The notes under the pieces were generated by a model. That model had not been told where the DNA came from, did no database searches, and was given only the letters and a program-made list of their open reading frames with translations. Below, piece by piece: positions 35,406 through 44,544 of a stretch of DNA of 64,000 bases (the stretch's first letter is position 1; the number at the start of each line of letters is the position of its first letter). This DNA is from JBEVOS01 sp044226655 (GTDB lineage: Bacteria > Pseudomonadota > Alphaproteobacteria > Caulobacterales > Aquidulcibacteraceae): positions 643,741 to 707,740 of the forward strand of contig JBGAGO010000002.1 of the NCBI GenBank assembly GCA_044226655.1, written 5' to 3'. The position numbers were made by a program, and so were the translations under genes.

Positions 35406-36908
35406 TTAGGGATTTGCTGTCGCGGGCGCCGCGGGCGCAGCCGCCTGCGCAATCTGGGCCACCGCCTCGGGCGGCCCGCCGCCGAAGGCGCGATAGACCG
35501 CGACCGCCGCGCGCGCCTGGCTCTGCTGCGCCGCGATCAGCGACAACCGCGCATCGATCGCCTGCTGCTCGGCGCGGAGCAGATCGGTGAGGCTCAACAG
35601 ACCCGCATTGTAGGCCGCGCGCCGGCCGCGCAGTGTCGTCTCCGCCGCTTCCGACGCCGCGCGCGAGGCGGTCAATTGCCGCGAGCCTTGATCGAGCGAG
35701 ACCAGCGCCGTGGTCGCATCCGCCACCGCCTGGATCACGGTTAAGCGATATTGAATGAGCGATTGATGGAATTGTGCGTCGCGCTGGCTGACGGTCGCGA
35801 TGCGCTGGCCCCAATCGAACAGCGGCAGCGAAATGATCGGCTGCGCCGTCACCAAAGTCGTGCTGGTTCCGAGCGGCGTGCCGATGTCATTGTCCGTGAC
35901 GTTGATGGCGCCGGTGATGTTGAGCTTTGGCAGGAGATCGGCGCGCGCGGCGCCCAATTGTGCGGCCGCGATCAGGGCCTGCGCTTCGGCGGCCGCCACG
36001 TCGGGACGCAGCCGCACCAGATCGACGGGCGCCGCAGGCGCCGAAGCGATCGGCAAGGAGGGCACGTCCGCTGCGCTCTCCAGCGCGGTCGCCGTGTCCT
36101 GCGCTTCCGCGCCGGGGGCTATGCCGCGCAAGACCGACAGCGTCGCCTCTGCGCGGCGCATCGCGATAAAGTAATTGGAAAGCGCAGCGCGCTGCGTTTC
36201 GGCTTGGCGGCGCGCATCGGCGGCGTCGGCTTCCGACGCAAAGCCCGCTTGCGCAGCGGTTTGCAGGATCGAGGCGATGCGATCGGCGTTGGCGACGGCT
36301 TCCTGCAGCGCGGCGTAGCTGCGCTGCGCCGCGCGCAGATCGACATAGGCGTTGGCGATATCGGCCGCGATCGCGACCAGCGCGCCGCGCGCATCGGCAA
36401 ACGCTGCGCGGTTGGCGCCGCGCACGCCCGTGGCGGTCGCGCCGATCGAGAACAGCGGCACTTCCCAACTCGCCTGCCCGCCCCAGCTCACGGTCGACTG
36501 TTCTTCATCGAGGCCACCGCTGGCGTTCGGCAGCAGCGGGCCTTCGACCGCACGTCGATAACTTTCCGAGCCGATCGCCGAGACCGCCGGGAAATAGCGG
36601 ACCAGGGTCGCGTAAGAGAGAGAGCGCGCCTCGCGCAGGCGCAGCGCCGCGAGCTGCACGGTCGGCCCGTCCGAAACGCCCTGCGCCACCAGCGCGTTGA
36701 GCGTCGGGTCGTTGAAGCCCTGCCACCAATTGACCAGCCGATCGGTCCCGTTCGCATCCGCAACGACCGGCGCGTCGCGCCAAGTATCGGGCAGGACGCC
36801 GGCCTCGGGCCGGTCATGGGGCATCAGCACGCAGGAGCTGGCCAGCAGCGCCCCGCTCAGGGCGGCGGCCAGCGCCGATTTCGACACTTTATTATCGCGG
36901 CGCACCAT
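35406..36908 (-). CDS. Outer-membrane efflux factor, NodT family
   Basis: A 500-residue TolC/NodT-type protein. It has an N-terminal signal with a weak lipobox (LLASSC) and two repeats of long alpha-helical and beta-barrel segments, including DLVRLRPDVAAAEAQALIA and LLPKLNITG. These match the NodT/OprM lipoprotein group. It is divergent from tetR and the RND adaptor/pump genes; the TetR operator lies between. It should form the outer-membrane channel of the tripartite pump. Confidence 0.9.
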   Translation of the reverse strand: MVRRDNKVSKSALAAALSGALLASSCVLMPHDRPEAGVLPDTWRDAPVVADANGTDRLVNWWQGFNDPTLNALVAQGVSDGPTVQLAALRLREARSLSYATLVRYFPAVSAIGSESYRRAVEGPLLPNASGGLDEEQSTVSWGGQASWEVPLFSIGATATGVRGANRAAFADARGALVAIAADIANAYVDLRAAQRSYAALQEAVANADRIASILQTAAQAGFASEADAADARRQAETQRAALSNYFIAMRRAEATLSVLRGIAPGAEAQDTATALESAADVPSLPIASAPAAPVDLVRLRPDVAAAEAQALIAAAQLGAARADLLPKLNITGAINVTDNDIGTPLGTSTTLVTAQPIISLPLFDWGQRIATVSQRDAQFHQSLIQYRLTVIQAVADATTALVSLDQGSRQLTASRAASEAAETTLRGRRAAYNAGLLSLTDLLRAEQQAIDARLSLIAAQQSQARAAVAVYRAFGGGPPEAVAQIAQAAAPAAPATANP

Positions 36909-36985
36909 AAACTCCCCTCACGGGACCGGGCGGAAATTCTCGTCGCGCCCACTTGCTTGCTTTCGCAAGATTAACATTTAAAGAA

Positions 36986-36995
36986 CGAACGTTCG
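36986..36995. promoter_or_regulatory. TetR operator candidate CGAACGTTCG in divergent promoter
   Basis: A perfect 10-bp palindrome, extended to an 18-base region AGAACGAACGTTCGCTTT. It is placed between the efflux factor (start 36908) and tetR (start 37059). Divergent tetR/RND operons are usually repressed from such a site. A second short dyad CTTGC-TTTC-GCAAG lies at 36956-36969. Confidence 0.65.
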
Positions 36996-37058
36996 CTTTA
37001 TATGCGGCGCACAGGCCGGCGCACAAGCCGGTCTGCGTCGAAGGAACCAACAGGTCAC

Positions 37059-37664
37059 ATGGCCCGTCTCGCCGATCCCGGCCTGGCCGAACGCCGCCGC
37101 CGCCAGATTCTGGACGCGGCGCTGTTTTGCTTCAGCCGTCGTGGCTTTCACCAGGCCACGATGCAGGAGATCTGCGCCGAGGCCGGCATCTCTCCGGGCG
37201 CCCTTTACCGCTACTTTTCCTCCAAGGCCGACATCATCGCCGCCATCGCCGAAGACGAACGGCGCGACACGGATGCAATGCTGGCCCGCGCCGAGGGTGA
37301 AGCCCGCCTGATCGACGTGCTGAGCGAGTTCGCGGCCTGCGTGCTGGCTCGGTGTCACAAAGACTCCTTCGGCCCGATCTATGCGGACGTGTTCGCCGAG
37401 GCCGCGCGCGATCCCGTGCTCGCCAAGCGGCTGTCCGAGATCGACAGCCAGAGCATACATCGCCTCGCCGTGGCCCTCACAGCCGCGCAGCGCCGCGGCG
37501 AAATCGATCGCGAGCTCGATCCCGAGATCGCCGCGCGCACGCTGGTCGCCGCCATCGACGGCATCGGCATGCGCTCGGCGTTTGGTCCCGATGGCGGCGA
37601 TGTCGCCGCCGCAGTTTCCGCCTTCCGCGCGCTCGCTGAGCGCTACCTTTCGGTGCACGCATGA
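37059..37664 (+). CDS. TetR-family repressor of RND efflux operon
   Basis: A 201-residue regulator starting at MARLADPGLAERRRR with AGGT six bases before. The N-terminal HTH reads MQEICAEAGISPGALYRYF, the classic TetR form; the ligand domain (55-201) is divergent as usual. It overlaps the adaptor gene by four bases (ATGA), so regulator, adaptor and pump share one transcript. It is likely autoregulated through the palindrome at 36986-36995 and released by the pump substrate. Confidence 0.92.
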   Translation: MARLADPGLAERRRRQILDAALFCFSRRGFHQATMQEICAEAGISPGALYRYFSSKADIIAAIAEDERRDTDAMLARAEGEARLIDVLSEFAACVLARCHKDSFGPIYADVFAEAARDPVLAKRLSEIDSQSIHRLAVALTAAQRRGEIDRELDPEIAARTLVAAIDGIGMRSAFGPDGGDVAAAVSAFRALAERYLSVHA

Positions 37665-38905
37665 AACCTGACACCTTCTCCAGCGCGCAAGATCTGCTGA
37701 AGCGCGTCAATGAGAGTCTGTTCAAGGACGATCCCAACGCGGACGCCGAACAGGCCGCGAAGAAACGGCGCCGGCGCACAGCGCTGCTGCTCGGCGGCGG
37801 CGTCGCGGCCGCAGCGATCGGCGCGTTCGCGCTCTCGCACATCGGCGGCGAAGCGCCGGCCGACAAGGCCGGCATCGACCGCACGCAGGCCGTGACGGTC
37901 GTGCTCGCCGCCGCGCACCCGTTCAGCCCGCGCGTCTCGCTGCAGGGCGAAGCGCGGCCGACGCATGATTTCCAGGTTTACGCACCCGCGAGCGGCGTGC
38001 GTATTCTGCAATTGCTGGCCGACGAAGGCGATTTCGTGCGCGAAGGCCAACCGCTGGCCCGGCTCGATACGGCGCTGGCTTCGGCGCAAGCGAGCGCGGC
38101 GCAAGCGGCCGTCGCCTCCGCCGAAGCTGCGCAAGTGCGCGCGGCCAGCGAATATGAGCGCGCCGAAAGCATTCGCGATTCCGGCGCGCTCTCGACCGAA
38201 GCGATCGATCAGCGCCGCGCCGCCGCGCGCGCCGCCGACGCCCAACTCGCCGCCGCGCGCGCCCAGCTCGCCGAGGTGAACGCGCGTCTGCAAGGCGGTT
38301 TCGTGCGGGCGCCGGCCTCGGGCCTGGTGATCTCGCGCACCGCGCAGATCGGGCGCCCGGTCGATGGCCAGGTTCTGTTCCGCATTTCGGGCGACAACGC
38401 GCTCGAAGTCGCGGCGGACGTCGCCGAGCGTGACGTGCTCTCGCTGCGCCCAGGCCTGCGCGCCACGTTCCGTCTGGTCGATGGATCGAGCGTCGAGGGC
38501 GTTCTGCGCCGCCCGCCAGTGTCGATCGACGAACGCACGCGCACCGGCGAAGCGCTGTTCGATCTGCCGCGCAATTCTTCGGTGCGCGCCGGCATGTATC
38601 TGCGCGGCGAAGCCGTGCTGCCTGCGCGCGAAGCTCTGGCCGTGCCGCAGGCCTCGCTGTTCTACGACGATGGCCAAGCCTATGTGTTCATCGCCGATCA
38701 GGACAACAAAGCGCGCCGCGTCGCGGTGCAAACCGGGCTGCGCGAAGGCGAGCTGGTCGAGATTTTGTCCGGCGTCGAGAGCGGCCAGCGCGTGATCGGC
38801 GCCGGCGCGGCGTTCCTGCAGGATGGCGACCCGGTGCGCGCGGTGGACGCGCCGGCGCCGGCGGCGCCCGCCGATTCCGCCGCGCTGCGTGGCCGTGAAG
38901 GCTAA
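37661..38905 (+). CDS. RND efflux periplasmic adaptor (membrane fusion protein)
   Basis: A 414-residue adaptor. It has a cytoplasmic N-terminus (1-38), a transmembrane anchor (about 40-60), a lipoyl-like half (APASGVRILQLLADEGDFV), a long helical hairpin (about 130-215), the second lipoyl half (VRAPASGLVISRTAQIGRPV) and a beta-barrel/MP domain to residue about 390. The unusual feature is the longer cytoplasmic N-terminal tail before the anchor. It joins the pump at 38950 to the NodT-like channel. Confidence 0.9.
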   Translation: MKPDTFSSAQDLLKRVNESLFKDDPNADAEQAAKKRRRRTALLLGGGVAAAAIGAFALSHIGGEAPADKAGIDRTQAVTVVLAAAHPFSPRVSLQGEARPTHDFQVYAPASGVRILQLLADEGDFVREGQPLARLDTALASAQASAAQAAVASAEAAQVRAASEYERAESIRDSGALSTEAIDQRRAAARAADAQLAAARAQLAEVNARLQGGFVRAPASGLVISRTAQIGRPVDGQVLFRISGDNALEVAADVAERDVLSLRPGLRATFRLVDGSSVEGVLRRPPVSIDERTRTGEALFDLPRNSSVRAGMYLRGEAVLPAREALAVPQASLFYDDGQAYVFIADQDNKARRVAVQTGLREGELVEILSGVESGQRVIGAGAAFLQDGDPVRAVDAPAPAAPADSAALRGREG

Positions 38906-38949
38906 GTGAGTTCACAACCAGGCGCGTGCGCGCGCTGACGAGGGCCAGC

Positions 38950-41900
38950 ATGGCTTGGAACATTTCTGCCGGCGCGATCCGCAATCCGGTTCCGCCCATC
39001 GTGCTGATGATCGGGCTGCTTTTCGCGGGCCTCACGGCCTATTCGCGCCTGCCGATCAATCAATTGCCCAATATCGAGTTCGGCGGCTTCGTGGTTTCCG
39101 TCGCGCAGGCGGGCGCTGCGCCGACCGATATGGAAACGCAGATCACCCAGCGCATCGAGAGCGCGCTCACCTCGCTTGAAGGCGTGCATCGCGTCACCTC
39201 CGAAATTTCGCCCGGCTATTCGCAAACCGAGGTCGAGCTTGAATCGAACGCCGACGTCACGCGCGCCATCGACGATGCGCGCGACGCCATCAGCCGCATC
39301 CGCAGCGATCTCCCCGCCGACATCACCGAGCCTGTGATCGAGCGGCGCGATTCCGCGTCCGATCCAATCGCCTATTTCGTGATCGAAAGCCCCGGCAAAT
39401 CGGCGGCCGATCTTTCCTGGTTCATCGACAATGATCTGACGCGCCAATTGCTCGCCATTCCCGGCGTCAGCGCGATTCAGCGCCTGGGCGGCGTCGATCG
39501 CGAAATCCGCGTCGATGTCGATCCCGAGCGGCTGCAGGCCTATGGCATTTCCGCGGATTCGATCAGCCAGCAATTGCGCGCGCGCAATATCGATCTGCCC
39601 GGTGGGCGCGCCCAGGTCGGCGGGCAAGCGCAATCGATCCGCACTTTGGGCAGCGCCGATACGGTCGAGCAATTGGGCGAAACCCGCATCACCGGCGCAG
39701 ATGGCCGCGTGCTGCGGCTCGACGATATCGCCACGGTGACGGATTCCTCCACCGATCTCGCCAGCATCACTCGCTATAACGGCCAGCCCGTCGTCGGCTT
39801 CCTGATCCAGCGCTCGAAGGGATCGAGCGAGGTGCAGGTGTTCGACCGCGTGCAGGAGAAGCTCGACGAAATCCATCACGGCGATTCCAACACCTCGTTC
39901 CGCCTGATTGGCTCGCCGGTGAGCTTCATCCGCGGCATGCACGAAAGCTCCATCCATGCGCTGCTCGAAGGCGCGTTCCTGGCCTGTCTCGTCGTGCTGC
40001 TGGTGCTGGGCGATTGGCGCGCGACGCTGATCGCAGCGACCGCCATTCCGCTCGCCATCATCCCGACCTTCGCGGCGATCGAGACTTTGGGCTTCACGCT
40101 CAACATGATCACGCTGATCGCGCTCGCCCTCGTGGCCGGCGTGCTGGTCGATGACGCCATCGTCGAGATCGAGAACATCGTACGCCATATGCGGATGGGC
40201 AAATCGCCCTATCAGGCCGCGCTCGAAGCGGCCGATGAAATCGGCCTCGCGGTCGTGGCGACGACGGCGACCATTGTCGCCGTGTTCCTGCCTGTCAGCT
40301 TCATGACCGGGCAGACGGGCCAATTCTTCAAGGAGTTCGGCCTCACGGTCGCGTTCGCGGCATTCTTCTCGCTGGTCGTGGCGCGCCTCATCACGCCGAT
40401 GATGTCGGCCTTCTTCCTCGCCGATAAGCACAAGGAAGAGAAGCCGGGCGCCGTCACCGATACGTATCGCGCCATTTTGGGCTGGGCGATCCGCCATCCC
40501 TTCGCGACCATGAGCATGGGGATCGTGATTTTCCTGCTGTCGATCGGCATCGCCACACAGGTGCCGTTCACATTCATCCCGCGGCTCGACAACGGCCAAA
40601 TCCGCGTCAGCGTCGAGGTGCCGCCCGGCACGCCGCTGATGGAAGCCGATCGCGTGCTGCAGGAAATGGCCGCCTCGGTGCAAGGCCTGCCGGAAATCGA
40701 GGGCCTCTTCACCACCGTGTCGAGCGCCGATGGCGCGGTGACGAGCGCGTCGATCAACGTGCAAATGGTGCCGCGCGACAAGCGGCATAAGACCTCCTAT
40801 CAATTCCAGAACGAGATGCGTCCCTTTCTCGCGCGCTTCCCGGACTATCGAAGCTCGTTCGTGAACTTCCAGGGCGGCGGCGCCGGCGCGGACATCATGG
40901 TGCAATTCGTGGGCGACAATCCGCAGGCGGTAAACGCCGCGGCCGATCAGCTCGTCTCGCAGATGCGCCGCATGTCCAGCCTGGCGGACGTAAAATCCTC
41001 CTCCTCGCTGCAGCGGCCTGAATTGCAAATCCGCCCGCGCCCGCAGGACGCTGCGCGCCTGGGCGTGACCTCGGCGAGCCTCGCGGCGGCCGTGCGCATC
41101 GCCACCAGCGGCGACGCGGAGCAAAACCTGCCGCGCTTCGATCTGCCCGATCGTCAAATCCCGATCCGCGTCGTGATCCGTCCCGATCAGCGCGCCAATC
41201 TTGATGCGATCCGCGCTTTGCCCGTGCAATCTTCCAACGGCCCGCCCGTGCGGCTCGACTCGGTCGCCGATGTGCAGTTTGCGCTCGGCGAATCCACCAT
41301 CGAGCGGCGCGATCGCGAGCGCGCGGTATCGGTCACGGCCAATGTCATCAGCGGCGTGCTGAGCGAATCCCAGCGCGCCGTGTTCGATCTGCCGGCTGCG
41401 AGAAATCCGCCGCCCGGCGTGCGCCTCGCGCTTTCGGGACAGACCGAAGAATCGCAGGAAATGTTCGCGCAGTTCGGCAATGCGATGCTCTGGGGCATCC
41501 TGCTGATCTACGGCGTGCTGGTGCTGCTGTTCCGCGATTTCTATCAGCCGATCACGATCATGACGGCGCTGCCGCTCTCGATCGGGGGCGCCTTCGTCGG
41601 CCTGCTGGTGGCGAACCAGCCGATGTCGCTGTTCGCTTTGATCGGCCTTCTCATGCTGATGGGGCTTGTCACCAAGAACTCCATTCTGCTGGTCGATTTC
41701 GCGGTCGAGCAAATGCACAAGGGCATGAGCCGCAATCAGGCGCTGCTCGAAGCGGGCCTGAAGCGCGCGCGCCCGATCGTGATGACGACGTTCGCGATGA
41801 CCGGCGGCATGCTGCCGGCGGCTTTAGGCTGGGGCGTCGATGGCTCGCTACGGCAAGGCATGGGCGCGGCCGTGATCGGCGGCCTGATGATGTCGACCAT

Positions 41901-42036
41901 GCTGAGCCTCATCTTCGTGCCGGCCGTGTTCGTGCTGGTCGATCGGCTGGAGCGCCTGATGGCGCCGCTCTTCTCGCGTCTCACCACGCGCTCATCGAGC
42001 GCGGAGACCGACGCGGCGCATCACACCGCGGAGTGA
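38950..42036 (+). CDS. RND-family efflux pump, inner-membrane subunit
   Basis: About 1028 residues starting at MAWNISAGAIRNPV, with GAGGG upstream; a GTG eight codons earlier is less likely. The architecture is that of AcrB/HAE-type or related pumps: N-terminal membrane helix, two large periplasmic loops and twelve helices. The motifs GVLVDDAIVEIENI and MGLVTKNSILLVDF include the conserved helix-4 DD pair used in proton transfer. The neighbours are the adaptor and the divergent outer-membrane factor, together a complete system. The substrate is unknown; metal-specific CzcA/CusA motifs were not recognised. Confidence 0.92.
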   Translation: MAWNISAGAIRNPVPPIVLMIGLLFAGLTAYSRLPINQLPNIEFGGFVVSVAQAGAAPTDMETQITQRIESALTSLEGVHRVTSEISPGYSQTEVELESNADVTRAIDDARDAISRIRSDLPADITEPVIERRDSASDPIAYFVIESPGKSAADLSWFIDNDLTRQLLAIPGVSAIQRLGGVDREIRVDVDPERLQAYGISADSISQQLRARNIDLPGGRAQVGGQAQSIRTLGSADTVEQLGETRITGADGRVLRLDDIATVTDSSTDLASITRYNGQPVVGFLIQRSKGSSEVQVFDRVQEKLDEIHHGDSNTSFRLIGSPVSFIRGMHESSIHALLEGAFLACLVVLLVLGDWRATLIAATAIPLAIIPTFAAIETLGFTLNMITLIALALVAGVLVDDAIVEIENIVRHMRMGKSPYQAALEAADEIGLAVVATTATIVAVFLPVSFMTGQTGQFFKEFGLTVAFAAFFSLVVARLITPMMSAFFLADKHKEEKPGAVTDTYRAILGWAIRHPFATMSMGIVIFLLSIGIATQVPFTFIPRLDNGQIRVSVEVPPGTPLMEADRVLQEMAASVQGLPEIEGLFTTVSSADGAVTSASINVQMVPRDKRHKTSYQFQNEMRPFLARFPDYRSSFVNFQGGGAGADIMVQFVGDNPQAVNAAADQLVSQMRRMSSLADVKSSSSLQRPELQIRPRPQDAARLGVTSASLAAAVRIATSGDAEQNLPRFDLPDRQIPIRVVIRPDQRANLDAIRALPVQSSNGPPVRLDSVADVQFALGESTIERRDRERAVSVTANVISGVLSESQRAVFDLPAARNPPPGVRLALSGQTEESQEMFAQFGNAMLWGILLIYGVLVLLFRDFYQPITIMTALPLSIGGAFVGLLVANQPMSLFALIGLLMLMGLVTKNSILLVDFAVEQMHKGMSRNQALLEAGLKRARPIVMTTFAMTGGMLPAALGWGVDGSLRQGMGAAVIGGLMMSTMLSLIFVPAVFVLVDRLERLMAPLFSRLTTRSSSAETDAAHHTAE

Positions 42037-42042
42037 GCGCGC

Positions 42043-42408
42043 TTAGAGCCGGTGGACGATCAGGATCGCGGCGTTCGCGATCAGGCACGCGAAGGACAAC
42101 GCGAACAGCACCGGAAAGCGGCGCAAGCCCGCTTGGCGCGCGCGCCATTCCGACACGCCGCCCAGCACCAGCAGCGAGAACGACACGGCGATCAGCCACA
42201 GCTCGTGCTGATGCAGAAAGCCGTGCGTGCGCGTGATGAAGCCGCTCGCCGCGCTGGTCGCGGCGGAGGCCAGCAGCAGCATCACCACCGGCGCGCCGCA
42301 GCACAGCGCGTGCAGGCTGACGACCGCCGCGTGCGCGATATGGGCGCGGCGCGCCTCGGTGTGGGCGGCCTCTGCGGCAGTGTTATGTTGTAACATCGCA
42401 CGGACCAT
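42043..42408 (-). CDS. Small polytopic membrane protein with HALCCGAP motif
   Basis: About 121 residues with three or four hydrophobic segments. The first contains LHALCCGAPVVML, with a His and two adjacent cysteines that resemble the MerC-type metal motif. The start is the ATG at 42406-42408, next to an AGGCGA element; the ATG at 42396 is also possible. It is convergent with the RND pump gene by six bases. It may be a metal-handling protein; no recognised family beyond a MerC-like appearance. Confidence 0.6.
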   Translation of the reverse strand: MVRAMLQHNTAAEAAHTEARRAHIAHAAVVSLHALCCGAPVVMLLLASAATSAASGFITRTHGFLHQHELWLIAVSFSLLVLGGVSEWRARQAGLRRFPVLFALSFACLIANAAILIVHRL

Positions 42409-42594
42409 GTCGCCTGCCGGGCGAGCCGTCAAGCGCCGTCCTGCCCCAGCCAAAGGCGAATTCACCCGCGAAATCTTGTTTGAGGGGCGCGAATGCTTCC
42501 CTGGCGCCCTCGAAAGGTCAAACTCGTCAAGTTTTCATAAACCATCGCCATACTGCGCCCCGCATAAGTTCTATGGCGATCCGATAGGTCCGAC

Positions 42595-44394
42595 ATGGCA
42601 GGCCGCCCTCCGCTGAAAGAAGTCACCGAAGCAGATTTCGCGGCGATCGCCGCCGAAGCGGAGGCCGCCCGCGCCGAGCGGGAAAGCCGCCAGCAAGGCG
42701 CGGGGCAAACCGTGTTCCTGCTGTCCGTATTGCTCGCCCTCGGCTGGATCGTGGGTGTGGGCGTCGGCGCCTATGTGCTGATGGGCGCGGCCGCCCTGGC
42801 CGCTCTCCCGGTGGGAACCGCCGTCGGCCTCGGCGCGCTGGCCGTGCTGCCGGCGCTGATGGTGGGCGTGGCCGGCGCCACCGCGCGCGAAGGGGCCAAG
42901 GCCCGCGCCGAAGCCCGCCGCCTCGCCGACGCCGCCGATCAATTGCTGGCCCCTGCCCCCGGCGCAGAGGCCGCCACGCGCCGCCTCGCCGTCGCCGTGC
43001 GCGGCGAGATCGCCGCGCTCGACCGCGCGCTCGAACAGACGCTCGCGCGCATCAAGAGCGTCGAGGGCGAAATCGCCAAGCAAAGCTCGGCCGTCGATCA
43101 CATCGCGCATCAGGCGCGCCAGGGCGCCGATCACATGATCCTCGGCATGGAGCGCGAACGCGCCGAATTGCTGCGGATTTCGCAGGAATTGGCGGCGCAG
43201 GCCACCAATGTCGGCCAATCGATCGCCCGCCATACCGGCTCGATCACCGAAGCCGCGCGCCGCGCCGAAACCGAAGTGCGCGCCGCCGATGAAGCGCTCG
43301 ATGCGCGCATCACGTCCTTCGGCGCCGCCGCCGCGCTCATCACGGACCGCACCCAGGCGCTCACCAAGGCCGCCCAAGCCAGCGCGGATTCGGCGCTGAA
43401 GCTCGAAAGCGCGTTGTCGAACGCGCTCGACGTGCTGGCCAAGGCCACGCATTTGACGGACGCCGCCCGCGAAAGCGCCCAGGCCGCCTCGCTCGCCGCC
43501 AACACAACCGCCACCTCGATCAACAAGACCACCTCGCGCGCCGTCGAAGACGCCCGCCGCGCCGCCGAAGCGATCCGCGGTGAAGCGGCCTCGATCGAGC
43601 GCCAGGCCGGCGACGCGCTCGACCGGCTGCGCGACGCCGCCAATTCGGCGCGTGGGGCCGCCGAGGATGTGCGCAGCGCCGCCGCACCCGCGCCGCAGCC
43701 GCCGCCGCCGCAACAACGGCCGGGCTTCCTGCGCAGCGGGCCGGTCGATCCGAACCGTATGTTGACCATGCCGCCGAAGGAGCCGGCGCCGCGGCCGGAG
43801 CCGCGCCCCGATCCGCGGGCCGCGCCCTCTTTGTTTGGCGAACCCGGCCAAACGCCGCGCCCCCAAGCGCCGCCGCCGCAAGCCCGGCCGCAGGGCGCGC
43901 CGCCCCAGCCCGGCTGGACCTGGCGGGAATTGCTGTCGAACATGGATGAAGACGACGCTGCGTCCCCCACACCGCCGCCAGCGCGCAGCACGCCCCGCCC
44001 GGCGCCCACCGCGCCCGCGCCGCGCGTCGACGAAGGCGACCGGGTTGTGCGGCTCGCGCCCGAAGCGCGCACGGCGAGCCTGCCGGTGACCGCGTCCGTC
44101 GAACGCGCGGGCGTGAGGCTTAACGAGGTGTTCTCGCGCGGCGCGCTCGACCGCATCGCGCAGCGTGCGCGCTCGGGCACCCAAGCGCGCCGGCAAGCGG
44201 TGCGCGCCGCCGCGCCGGATGCGGTGAACGCCGTCGCCGATTATCTCGATCGCGACGCCAACGCCCGCCAGGACGCCGCCGCGTTCCTGAAGGCCGATGG
44301 CGCGCGCATCGCAGAACTGCTCGGCCGCGGCCGCGCAGCCATGACGGCGGAAGCCACGCGCGCCTTCCTGCTGATCGACGCAGCGTCGAGTTAA
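42595..44394 (+). CDS. TipN-like membrane coiled-coil protein, paralogue A
   Basis: A 599-residue protein. Two close hydrophobic segments (about 38-60 and 64-95) are followed by a very long Ala/Arg/Glu helix region (about 95-350), a Pro-rich spacer (355-470) and a conserved C-terminal domain (about 505-599). That domain holds LNEVFSRGALDRIAQRAR and ends TRAFLLIDAASS. The layout resembles the Caulobacter birth-scar protein TipN, which sets cell polarity. The following gene is a paralogue with the same end domain. TipN identity is inference by architecture. Confidence 0.75.
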   Translation: MAGRPPLKEVTEADFAAIAAEAEAARAERESRQQGAGQTVFLLSVLLALGWIVGVGVGAYVLMGAAALAALPVGTAVGLGALAVLPALMVGVAGATAREGAKARAEARRLADAADQLLAPAPGAEAATRRLAVAVRGEIAALDRALEQTLARIKSVEGEIAKQSSAVDHIAHQARQGADHMILGMERERAELLRISQELAAQATNVGQSIARHTGSITEAARRAETEVRAADEALDARITSFGAAAALITDRTQALTKAAQASADSALKLESALSNALDVLAKATHLTDAARESAQAASLAANTTATSINKTTSRAVEDARRAAEAIRGEAASIERQAGDALDRLRDAANSARGAAEDVRSAAAPAPQPPPPQQRPGFLRSGPVDPNRMLTMPPKEPAPRPEPRPDPRAAPSLFGEPGQTPRPQAPPPQARPQGAPPQPGWTWRELLSNMDEDDAASPTPPPARSTPRPAPTAPAPRVDEGDRVVRLAPEARTASLPVTASVERAGVRLNEVFSRGALDRIAQRARSGTQARRQAVRAAAPDAVNAVADYLDRDANARQDAAAFLKADGARIAELLGRGRAAMTAEATRAFLLIDAASS

Positions 44395-44544
44395 GCTTAG
44401 CGCGCGCTTCACCGCGCGAATTTCCGTGAAATAGCGCACCAAAACGGCGCACACGCGCCTGGAGAATGGCTTCTCCTTCCTGGCGCCCTCCTTGCAGCCG
44501 CGCCCCCGGACACGCCGCGAGAGCGGCCCTGGGAGTGCTGCTTC

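Noticed and set aside
38902..41718. A 938-codon minus-strand open frame opposite the RND pump
   Set aside because: The pump frame is clearly conserved; the minus reading is rich in Arg, Asp and His without membrane segments or motifs.
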